Assembly: GCF_020831405.1 (NCBI RefSeq)
Contig: NZ_JAJHPU010000041.1
Coordinates: 155,446-219,445, forward strand
DNA: 64,000 nucleotides
Direction: 5' to 3'
DNA from: Pseudomonas oryzagri
GTDB taxonomy: Bacteria; Pseudomonadota; Gammaproteobacteria; Pseudomonadales; Pseudomonadaceae
The notes under the pieces are model-generated. The model saw nothing but the letters and a program-made list of their open reading frames with translations. It ran no database searches and was not told where the DNA came from. The position numbers and the translations under genes were made by a program. Of this stretch, positions 57,712 through 64,000 are shown one piece after another (position 1 is the stretch's first letter; every line of letters starts with the position of its first letter).

Positions 57712-58887
57712 TCAGAGCAGCTCCACCGCCACCGCCGTGGCCTCGCCGCCGCCGATGCACAGCGTGGCGATGCCGCGCTGGCCGCCGCGCTGGCGCAGGG
57801 CGTTGAGCAGGGTGACGACGATCCGCGAGCCGGTCGAGCCGATCGGGTGACCCTGGGCGCAGGCGCCGCCGTAGACGTTGACGCGGGCCGGGTCGAGGTC
57901 GTGCTCGCGAATCGCCAGCATGGTGACCATGGCGAAGGCCTCGTTGATCTCGAACAGGTCGACCGCGTCCTTGCTCCAGCCGGTCTTGGCCAGCAGCCTG
58001 GCGAGGGCGCCGACCGGAGCGGTGGTGAATTCGCCCGGCTCCTGACTCTGCGTGGCGTGGCCGAGGATCCGGGCCAGCGGCCGGAGGCCGCGGCGCCTGG
58101 CCTCATCGGCGGTGGTCAGCAGCAGCGCCGAGGCGCCGTCGGAGATCGAGCTGGAGTTGGCCGCGGTGATGGTGCCGTCCTTGCTGAACGCCGGCTTGAG
58201 GGTGGGGATCTTCTCCAGATTGGCGGTCAGCGGCTGCTCGTCGTCCTTGACCGTCACCTCGCCCTTGCGGGTGGTCACCGTCACCGGGACTATCTCGGCG
58301 TCCAGCACGCCGCTGGCGATGGCGGCTTGGGCACGGCGCAGCGACTCGATGGCATAGGCGTCCATTTCCGCGCGGGTGAGGCCGTAGCGGTCGGCGGTCT
58401 CCTGGGCGAAGGAGCCCATCAGCCGGCCCGTGCGGGCGTCCTCCAGACCGTCGAGGAACATGTGGTCCTTGAGCTCGGCGTGGCCCATGCGCAGGCCGGC
58501 GCGCGCCTTCTCCAGCACGTAGGGCGCGTTGGACATGCTCTCCATGCCGCCGGCGACCATGATGGTGTTGCTGCCGGCCTTGAGCAGGTCGTGGGCCAGC
58601 ATCAGCGCCTTCATGCCCGAGCCGCACAGCTTGTTGATGGTGGTGCAGCCGGTGGCGGCGGGCAGGCCGGCCTGCAGGGCGGCCTGGCGCGCCGGGCCCT
58701 GCTTGAGGGCGGCGGGCAGCACGCAGCCCATGATCACCTCGTCGACCTCGGCCGGAGGGACGCCGGCGCGCTCGACCGCGGCGCGGATGGCGGCGGCGCC
58801 CAGCTGCGGGGCGCTGAGGGCGGACAGGCTGCCCTGGAAGCCGCCCATCGGGGTGCGGGCGGCACTGACGATCACGATCTCGGACAT
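57712..58887 (-). CDS. Acetyl-CoA C-acyltransferase (thiolase)
   Basis: This 391-residue thiolase has the nucleophile C88 in INKLCGSGMKAL, the GGMESMSNAP segment, the histidine in GACAQGHPIGSTG and the second cysteine in LCIGGGEA. Length and motifs suit a biosynthetic acetoacetyl-CoA thiolase (AtoB/PhaA type), although a degradative role is possible. AGGAG lies six bases before the ATG. No phaB, phaC or beta-oxidation partners are adjacent. Confidence 0.92.
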   Translation of the reverse strand: MSEIVIVSAARTPMGGFQGSLSALSAPQLGAAAIRAAVERAGVPPAEVDEVIMGCVLPAALKQGPARQAALQAGLPAATGCTTINKLCGSGMKALMLAHDLLKAGSNTIMVAGGMESMSNAPYVLEKARAGLRMGHAELKDHMFLDGLEDARTGRLMGSFAQETADRYGLTRAEMDAYAIESLRRAQAAIASGVLDAEIVPVTVTTRKGEVTVKDDEQPLTANLEKIPTLKPAFSKDGTITAANSSSISDGASALLLTTADEARRRGLRPLARILGHATQSQEPGEFTTAPVGALARLLAKTGWSKDAVDLFEINEAFAMVTMLAIREHDLDPARVNVYGGACAQGHPIGSTGSRIVVTLLNALRQRGGQRGIATLCIGGGEATAVAVELL

Positions 58888-59073
58888 GGGAGGCTCCTCG
58901 CGCTCTCGGCGTGGTTGCTGCGGTGCACTAGGTGCGACTCTACACCCTGGCGGGCCGGCCGCAAGCCGTCGGCCGGCAGCGGCGAAACCCCGCGGCCGGC
59001 CAGTTGTCGGATAATGCCGCGCAGCGGGCTGCACGCCCGCCAGCCGATCCGCACGCCTACACGGAGAGCCGAG

Positions 59074-60660
59074 GTGTCGTCGATAAACAGAATCCGCCCG
59101 TTGCTGGCCGCCACGCTGACGGCCGGCCTGGCCGCGCCGGCCGCGGCGGTGCCGTTCAACCTGGGCGCGCTGGAAGGCCAGCTCGACAGCGAGCTGACGC
59201 TGAGCGCGCGCTGGGCCGGCGAGGATGCCGACCGCGACCTCATCGGCGCCGCCAACGGCGGCCGCGCGCCGGCGGCCAGCGGCGACGACGGCCGTCTCAA
59301 CTTCAAGCGCGGCGAGACCTTCAGCAAGCGCCTGAGCGGCTGGCACGGCCTGGAGCTGAAGGCGGGCGACAGCGGCCTGTTCGTCAGCGGCCGCTACTGG
59401 TACGACTTCGAATTGAAGGACGAGGCGCGGCCGTTCGCCGAGGCCGGCGGCCCGGGCCGTGCGCCGGGGGCGCAGCCCGCCGGGGCGCAGTGGCTGGAGG
59501 CCTTCGTCTGGCATAACCATCAGCTCGCCGGGCAGCCCGGCCGCCTGCGTCTCGGCCGTCAGTTGCTGCACTGGGGCGAGGGCGTGCTGATCCCCGGCGG
59601 TATGGATGTCATCAACCCGTTCGACGCGGCGATCTGGCGCCGTCCCGACGCGCCGCTCAGCGAGGGGCGCGTTCCGGTGAACCTGCTGCACGGCGTGCAG
59701 GCGCTCGACGACGCGCTGAGCCTGGAGGCCTTCTATCAGCTGGAGTGGCGGCCGACCACGCTGGACGACTGCGCCAGCTTCACCGCCCAGGCGGACTACC
59801 TGGCCGACGGCTGCAACCGTCTGGCGCAGCCCCTGGGCGCGCCGCTGGTGCGCGGCGCCGACCGCGAGGCCCGCGACCAGGGCCAGTTCGGCGTGGCGTT
59901 GCGCTACCACGCCGAAGCGCTGGACACCGAGCTCGCCGCCTATGCGCTCAACTACCACAGCCGTCTGCCGCTGCTCGGCCTGAGCGGCGGGAGCTACTTC
60001 CTCGCCTGGCCCGAGGACATCCGCCTGTACGGCCTGAGCTTCGCCACCACCCTGGCCGGCGGCAGTCGCTGGCGCGGCGAACTCAGTCACCGCCCGGACG
60101 CGCCGCTGCAACCGTCGATCGCCGACGGCCTGGTCGCCGGCACGCCGCAGCCCGCCTGGCGGCGCGAGGCGGTCAGCCAGTTGCAGACCAGCCTCGAACA
60201 TCGCTTCGACGCCCCGGCGCTGACCCTGACCGGCGAGCTGGCGTGGATCCATGTCGGCGCCGCGAACGGCCGCCAAGGTCGCGACCCGCTGTTCGGTCCC
60301 GGCCCGCAGGCCGGCGGCTGCGCGCTGCCGGCGGGCGCCAGCGGCCGCCACTGCGAGAACGCCGGCTTCACCACGCGCGACGCCTGGGGCTACCGCCTGC
60401 AGGCGCGCTGGGAATATCCGCAGCGCTTCTCCGGCATCAGCCTGGCTCCGCGTCTGGCCTGGTCCCACGACGTCGACGGCCACTCGCCGGCGCCCGAGGC
60501 GGTGTTCGTCGAGGGGCGGCGGGCGCTGACCCTGGGCGTCGACGCCGACTACCGCGATACCTGGACCGCCAGCCTGGCGTGGACCGACTACAGCGGAGGG
60601 CGCTACAGCACCCTGGTCGACCGCGACCAGTTGAGTCTGGAGCTGGGCCTGCGCTTCTGA
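59074..60660 (+). CDS. DUF1302-family outer-membrane protein
   Basis: The GTG start at 59074 has GGAG seven bases upstream and gives a 528-residue protein. It has a signal peptide (about residues 1-24, VSSINRIRPLLAATLTAGLA) and a beta-rich body full of alternating aromatic and polar residues. The C-terminal Phe (LSLELGLRF) is typical of BAM substrates. RLGRQLLHWGEG and IPGGMDVINPFDAA are DUF1302 signatures. DUF1302 genes usually pair with a DUF1329 gene, but none follows here. Function unknown; possibly a porin or lipid/hydrophobic-ligand protein. Confidence 0.85.
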   Translation: MSSINRIRPLLAATLTAGLAAPAAAVPFNLGALEGQLDSELTLSARWAGEDADRDLIGAANGGRAPAASGDDGRLNFKRGETFSKRLSGWHGLELKAGDSGLFVSGRYWYDFELKDEARPFAEAGGPGRAPGAQPAGAQWLEAFVWHNHQLAGQPGRLRLGRQLLHWGEGVLIPGGMDVINPFDAAIWRRPDAPLSEGRVPVNLLHGVQALDDALSLEAFYQLEWRPTTLDDCASFTAQADYLADGCNRLAQPLGAPLVRGADREARDQGQFGVALRYHAEALDTELAAYALNYHSRLPLLGLSGGSYFLAWPEDIRLYGLSFATTLAGGSRWRGELSHRPDAPLQPSIADGLVAGTPQPAWRREAVSQLQTSLEHRFDAPALTLTGELAWIHVGAANGRQGRDPLFGPGPQAGGCALPAGASGRHCENAGFTTRDAWGYRLQARWEYPQRFSGISLAPRLAWSHDVDGHSPAPEAVFVEGRRALTLGVDADYRDTWTASLAWTDYSGGRYSTLVDRDQLSLELGLRF

Positions 60661-60779
60661 GCGCGAAGTGCCGCACAGCGCGCCGTTCGTCGCGTTGACA
60701 TGACGGGAAGATTACAAAAAGCTCCCCCGCCAGGTCGGCGCGGATGCCGGCCGGCTCATTCACAGAGAAGAGAAACACC

Positions 60780-61268
60780 ATGAAACGGATTCTGCTGGGT
60801 TCCCTGTTCGCCGTCGCCTCCCTCAACGCTTTCGCCGAAGCCCCGGGCGGCCCGGGCTGCGGCTGGGGCAACATGCTGTTCGAAGGCCAGAAGGGCCTGC
60901 CGTCGCACCTGGTCGCCTCGCTGACCAACGGCACCTCGGGCAACGCCACCTTCGGCATGACCTCCGGCACCAACGGCTGCTCCACCAAAGGCACCCTGAC
61001 CTACGCCGGCAAGTCGCTGATCGTGCTGAGCGGCATCATGACCGAACTGTCCGAGGACATGGCCCAGGGCGAGGGTGAAGCCCTGACCACCTATGCCGTG
61101 GTGCTCGGCGTCAAGCCCGAGGACCGCGCCCACTTCGCCGCGGTGACCCACGAGCACTTCGCGGAAATCTTCAGCTCCGCCGACGTGACCGCCGAGCAGG
61201 TGCACGCCGCCACCCTGAACGTGCTCAAGGGCGACGCACGTCTGGCCCAGTACGCCGACAAGGCCTGA
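60780..61268 (+). CDS. DUF3015 periplasmic protein
   Basis: This 162-residue protein starts MKRILLGSLFAVASLNAFA, a Sec signal cleaved after AFA. The mature part has GCGWGNMLFEGQ, NGTSGNATFGMTSG and NGCSTKG. The two flanking cysteines may form a disulfide. This is the DUF3015 family, common in Pseudomonas and of unknown function. It is followed by two hairpins and then the DUF4105 gene, which often accompanies it. Confidence 0.9.
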   Translation: MKRILLGSLFAVASLNAFAEAPGGPGCGWGNMLFEGQKGLPSHLVASLTNGTSGNATFGMTSGTNGCSTKGTLTYAGKSLIVLSGIMTELSEDMAQGEGEALTTYAVVLGVKPEDRAHFAAVTHEHFAEIFSSADVTAEQVHAATLNVLKGDARLAQYADKA

Positions 61269-61274
61269 GCCCGC

Positions 61275-61323
61275 GGGCGGCCGCTGGCCGCCCTTTGCCC
61301 TGATGCCCGCTGCCGCGGGCATC
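61275..61323 (+). terminator. Tandem hairpins after the DUF3015 gene
   Basis: The first is GGGCGGCC (61275-61282) with GGCCGCCC (61286-61293), followed by TTTGCC. The second is GATGCCCGC (61302-61310) with GCGGGCATC (61315-61323). They lie within the 82-base gap before the DUF4105 gene and may attenuate read-through. Confidence 0.6.
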
Positions 61324-61350
61324 GTCGTATTCGCCCGCCGTTGACTCTCC

Positions 61351-63207
61351 ATGCTGCGACGCCTGCTCCCGCTGCTGCTATCGCTCGCCTGCACCGCCTT
61401 GCAGGCCGCTCAACCCATCGACAGTTCCCGTCTTGCCGCCCTGGCCGGCGATCCCTACTGGCTCGCCCTCGGCCACTACGAGAGCGGCAAGTTGGGCGGC
61501 TGGCGCAGCTACGTCGACGACGACGACTTCTTCCTCGCCGCGCAGGGCGCCGAGGACCCGGCCGCCGAGCTGAGCGCTACGCTGGAGGCGCTGTATCGCG
61601 ATCCGGCGCTGGGCGACCGCCATCCGCAATGTATCTACCCGGCGCGTACCCGCTGGCTGCGCGAGCGCCTGGCGCTTGCCGACCTGCCGCTGGTCGAGTG
61701 CCCGGAGTTCCGCGCCTGGTACGCCGACATCGATCCGCACTCCAGCGTGCTGGTGTTCCCGGCCGCCTACCTGAACAGCCCGTCGTCGATGTTCGGCCAC
61801 ACCCTGCTGCGCATCGATCCGCCCGGCAGCGACGCCAACGGCACCGCGCTGCTCAGCTACGCGCTCAACTTCGGCGCCACCATCGAGGGCATGGACAACA
61901 GTATCCTCTATGCCTGGAAGGGCCTGATGGGCGGTTATCCCGGCCTGTTCGCGCTGTTGCCCTACCGCGAGAAGATCGGCGAGTACAGCCGCCTGGAAAA
62001 TCGCGACCTGTGGGAGTACCGCCTCAACCTGACGCCCGAGGAAACCGGGCGCATGCTCGAGCACGTCTGGGAGCTCAGGCAGATCCGCTTCGACTACTTC
62101 TTCTTCGACGAGAACTGCTCCTACCGTCTGCTCGAGCTGCTGGAGATCGCCCGGCCGGGCCTGCGCCTGACCGCACAGTTCCCCCTCACCGCCATCCCGG
62201 CCGACACCGTGCGCGCGGTCAAGCGCGCCGAGCTGGTCGAGCGTATCGACTACCGGCCGTCCCGCGAACGCGAGCTGCTGAGCCGCGCCGCGCCGCTGGC
62301 GCCGGCCGAGCAGCTGTGGGTGCAGCAACTGGCGGCGGACAGCGCGCCACTGCAGGCCGCCGACTTCCAGGCCCTGCCGGCCGAACGGCGTGCACTCATC
62401 CAGGACGGCGCCTACCGCCTGGTGCGCTACCAGGTCGCCGGCGCCGAGCGCGATCCGGCCAGCGCGGCGCGCAGCTACCGCCTGCTGCAGGCGATCAACC
62501 ACAATCCGCCGCCACGCCTGGATATCGCCCGTCCCGGTCTGCCCGAGGACGGCCACGACTCGCGCACCCTGCAGTTCGGGGTGGGCAGCCGCGACCAGCG
62601 CGCCTTCGCCGAGTACGGCCTGCGCATGGCCTACCACGATCTCACCGACAATCTGTACGGTTTTCCGCTCGGCGCGCAGATCGAGATCGCCCAGCTCAAG
62701 CTGCGTCAGTACGAGGGCAACCACTGGCAGCTGCAGCGGCTCGACTTGGCCGGTATCCGCTCGCTGACCCCGCGCACGCCGCTGCTCAAGCCCTGGTCCT
62801 GGCAGCTCGCCGGCGGCCTGGAGCGGGTGCCGGGGGTAGGGGATGACGAGCGCCTGGTCGGCCATCTCGACGGCGGCGGCGGCTTCACCTGGCAGCTCGG
62901 CGACGAGCTGCTGGCCTTCGCCCTGGCCACCGCGCGCCTGGAGCACAACCGCGACTTCGCCGCCTGGCTCAGCCCGGCTGCCGGCTTCGACGGCGGCCTG
63001 CTATGGCGCAACCGCGGCGGCAACCTGCTGCTGGAGGCGCGCGGCGACTACTTTCACAACGGCGAGGTACGCCGCAGCCTGACACTCAGCCAGCAGATCG
63101 AGCTCGGCGACAACCTCGGCCTGCGCTTGTCTGCCACGCGCCAATTCAGCCAGCTGAGCACGCCGGCGAGCGAGGTGCAGGTGGAGCTGCGCTGGTATTG
63201 TTATTAA
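61351..63207 (+). CDS. DUF4105 envelope protein
   Basis: This 618-residue protein has a signal peptide (about 1-20, ending LQAAQP). The central region carries DUF4105 marks: DPHSSVLVFPAAYLNSPSSM, FGHTLLRID and the cysteine motif FFDENCSYRLLELLE. The C-terminal 250 residues alternate charged and hydrophobic residues, ending EVQVELRWYCY, which suggests a beta-barrel-like outer-membrane part. Family function is not established. It directly follows the DUF3015 gene in the same direction. Confidence 0.88.
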   Translation: MLRRLLPLLLSLACTALQAAQPIDSSRLAALAGDPYWLALGHYESGKLGGWRSYVDDDDFFLAAQGAEDPAAELSATLEALYRDPALGDRHPQCIYPARTRWLRERLALADLPLVECPEFRAWYADIDPHSSVLVFPAAYLNSPSSMFGHTLLRIDPPGSDANGTALLSYALNFGATIEGMDNSILYAWKGLMGGYPGLFALLPYREKIGEYSRLENRDLWEYRLNLTPEETGRMLEHVWELRQIRFDYFFFDENCSYRLLELLEIARPGLRLTAQFPLTAIPADTVRAVKRAELVERIDYRPSRERELLSRAAPLAPAEQLWVQQLAADSAPLQAADFQALPAERRALIQDGAYRLVRYQVAGAERDPASAARSYRLLQAINHNPPPRLDIARPGLPEDGHDSRTLQFGVGSRDQRAFAEYGLRMAYHDLTDNLYGFPLGAQIEIAQLKLRQYEGNHWQLQRLDLAGIRSLTPRTPLLKPWSWQLAGGLERVPGVGDDERLVGHLDGGGGFTWQLGDELLAFALATARLEHNRDFAAWLSPAAGFDGGLLWRNRGGNLLLEARGDYFHNGEVRRSLTLSQQIELGDNLGLRLSATRQFSQLSTPASEVQVELRWYCY

Positions 63208-63493
63208 GTAGTAGTGGGTTATTTCAAAAGGTGTGGTTCGGCTCTGGTCAGATCGACGAAGTGTTTCATTTTTCGCTGTCAATAGGAGAAATCTGTAATC
63301 CGACGAGGAACTTTACAAAGACAGTGTCGAGCGAATCCGGTCCGGAAGTTTCAATGTCGGGGAATCGCCCGGGGTACATGCAAAGTCGGGCGCTACCCCC
63401 TCACTCTTGGGGCGCGCTTGTCGATTTTTGCGGCGTCCCTGGCTGGCGCTTCGGAAGCCCGTCGGACGGGGGCTTCGGCAGAGGCTGGCGACC
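63208..63493 (+). other. Gene-free structured stretch after the DUF4105 gene
   Basis: I see no convincing gene here. At 63366-63371 CGCCCG can pair with CGGGCG (63387-63392), while the loop GGGTA (63372-63376) can pair with TACCC (63394-63398), giving an H-type pseudoknot. CCCC (63396-63399) can instead pair with GGGG (63409-63412). A further hairpin, GAAGCCCG with CGGGGGCTTC, lies at about 63453-63475. The 5' part (to about 63360) is AT-richer than the flanks. It could be a leader, a small RNA or an old repeat. Confidence 0.4.
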
Positions 63494-63522
63494 TTGACTT
63501 CAGTGGGGCCGGGTAGCATATT
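63494..63522 (+). promoter_or_regulatory. Sigma-70-like promoter for the Tyr-rich gene
   Basis: TTGACT (63494-63499) and CATATT (63517-63522) are spaced by exactly 17 bases. This would give a leader of about 120 bases before the ATG at 63651. A CACGA-TTTT-TCGTG hairpin lies at 63525-63538. Confidence 0.5.
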
Positions 63523-63596
63523 GCCACGATTTTTCGTGCGCTAGGAAAGCATGGGTGCATACCACCTTGGACTGCGCGCAACAGGGTTGTTAGGCG

Positions 63597-63616
63597 CCGG
63601 CCTGGAAGGCCGGTTT
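63597..63616 (+). other. Leader hairpin before the Tyr-rich gene
   Basis: CCGGCC (63597-63602) pairs with GGCCGG (63608-63613) around a TGGAA loop, followed by TTT. It lies about 37 bases before the start codon. It could be a weak terminator or a translational control element. An AGGTGG ribosome site (63637-63642) follows. Confidence 0.4.
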
Positions 63617-63650
63617 ACAGTGAAGTGAAAAGCAATAGGTGGTTAATCCT

Positions 63651-64000
63651 ATGAGTGATCTTTATTACTTTACCTATTATTACAATAATGGGGACAGTTA
63701 TTCCGGGTACGGCTATTCGGCCAGTGGCGAGTATTATGCCGGCGAGTATTGGTACAGCTATAACGAGACTGGTAATTATGGCTACTACTATGTCACGGCG
63801 AACTATTCTGGCTATAGTGATGCCCTGATCGGCCAGGTCGGCGTCTATAACTATTACGACAGCGAGTCCGGGCAGTACGCGTACTACGTTGATGCCTACA
63901 CGTATTACGGTCTGGGGTACGAGAACGGTTATGTGTACGACTCCAGCTACAGCAGCTACGACTGGTTCGGCTACGGCTACTACGAGGCCGACCTGAGCAG
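63651..64000 (+). CDS. Tyrosine-rich acidic protein, 5' end only
   Basis: The ATG at 63651 has AGGTGG eight bases upstream and the frame stays open to the window edge, giving 116 residues. Of these 36 are Tyr (31%), about 16 are Gly and 14 are Asp or Glu. There is no Lys, Arg, His, Cys or Pro. Repeating YxG and YxGY units (for example GDSYSGYGYS, GEYYAGEYWYS, YENGYVYDSSYSSYDW) recall MORN-like spacing loosely. There is no signal peptide. Acidic, cysteine-free, signal-less proteins are typical of type I secretion cargo, so a large secreted or RTX-type protein is possible, but the C-terminus is not visible. I do not recognise the family. Confidence 0.7.
   Translation, partial: MSDLYYFTYYYNNGDSYSGYGYSASGEYYAGEYWYSYNETGNYGYYYVTANYSGYSDALIGQVGVYNYYDSESGQYAYYVDAYTYYGLGYENGYVYDSSYSSYDWFGYGYYEADLS

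Noticed and set aside
63361..63412. A c-di-GMP-I (GEMM) riboswitch, suggested by GCAAAG and a GCTACC segment
   Set aside because: The conserved GGCAAACC strand and the tetraloop-receptor pair are missing, so the match does not hold.
63003..63497. Open frame running from inside the DUF4105 gene into the downstream gap
   Set aside because: Most of it overlaps DUF4105 in another frame and it has no ribosome site near its in-gap ATG. I treat it as chance, though the tail after 63355 could be rechecked by homology search.

Overview
The window is about 64 kb of high-GC chromosomal DNA. Gene content, order and intergenic repeats point to a gamma-proteobacterium of the Pseudomonas/Azotobacter group. 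Diagnostic runs, matched from memory, are nudF-DUF1249-cpdA-yqiA-parE-phytase-like-parC, serB next to fimX, psd-rhdA-rsgA-orn, and upp/hpt. I see no rRNA, tRNA, CRISPR array, transposase or integrase.

Region 1 (1-2.6 kb) holds the 5' end of an SMR efflux gene, a divergent LysR regulator and waaA. Region 2 (2.7-18.7 kb) is a complete Wzy-dependent O-antigen locus between waaA and thiC. It contains wzz, a JUMPstart/ops-like leader, wzx, wzy, a GT2-like transferase, a hexapeptide acyltransferase, two GT4-type transferases, rmlB, a strikingly AT-rich OafA-type acyltransferase, rmlACD, a WcaJ/WbaP-type initiating phosphotransferase and a WaaL-type ligase. Together these would make dTDP-L-rhamnose, start a glycan on undecaprenyl phosphate, extend and O-acylate it, flip and polymerise it, set its length and join it to lipid A-core.

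Region 3 (18.8-33.6 kb) is housekeeping: thiC under a TPP riboswitch, nudF, cpdA, yqiA, parE and parC. A four-gene MCE lipid-transport operon (STAS-permease, ATPase, MCE protein, lipoprotein) follows. A LexA-like box sits at the predicted promoter of the yqiA-parE-parC run. Region 4 (33.6-46.6 kb) has a membrane protein of unknown role, serB, fimX with degenerate GGDEF/EAL motifs, a PilZ-like gene, psd, rhdA, rsgA, orn and a Cache-GGDEF-EAL enzyme. The motAB genes usually found between rsgA and rhdA in Pseudomonas are absent.

Region 5 (46.7-61 kb) contains a YegD-like Hsp70, two membrane proteins, upp, hpt, a SulP transporter, a GDT1/UPF0016 manganese exporter behind a yybP-ykoY-type riboswitch, rsmC, a 2-hydroxyacid dehydrogenase, a LysE exporter, a thiolase, a DUF1302 protein and a DUF3015 protein. 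Several intergenic gaps are filled by inverted repeats. Region 6 (61.3-64 kb) has a DUF4105 protein, then a structured 443-base non-coding stretch, then the start of an unusual gene. Its first 116 codons encode 36 tyrosines and no Lys, Arg, His, Cys or Pro. This truncated Tyr-rich gene, its leader, the AT-rich acyltransferase and the manganese riboswitch are the most interesting items.
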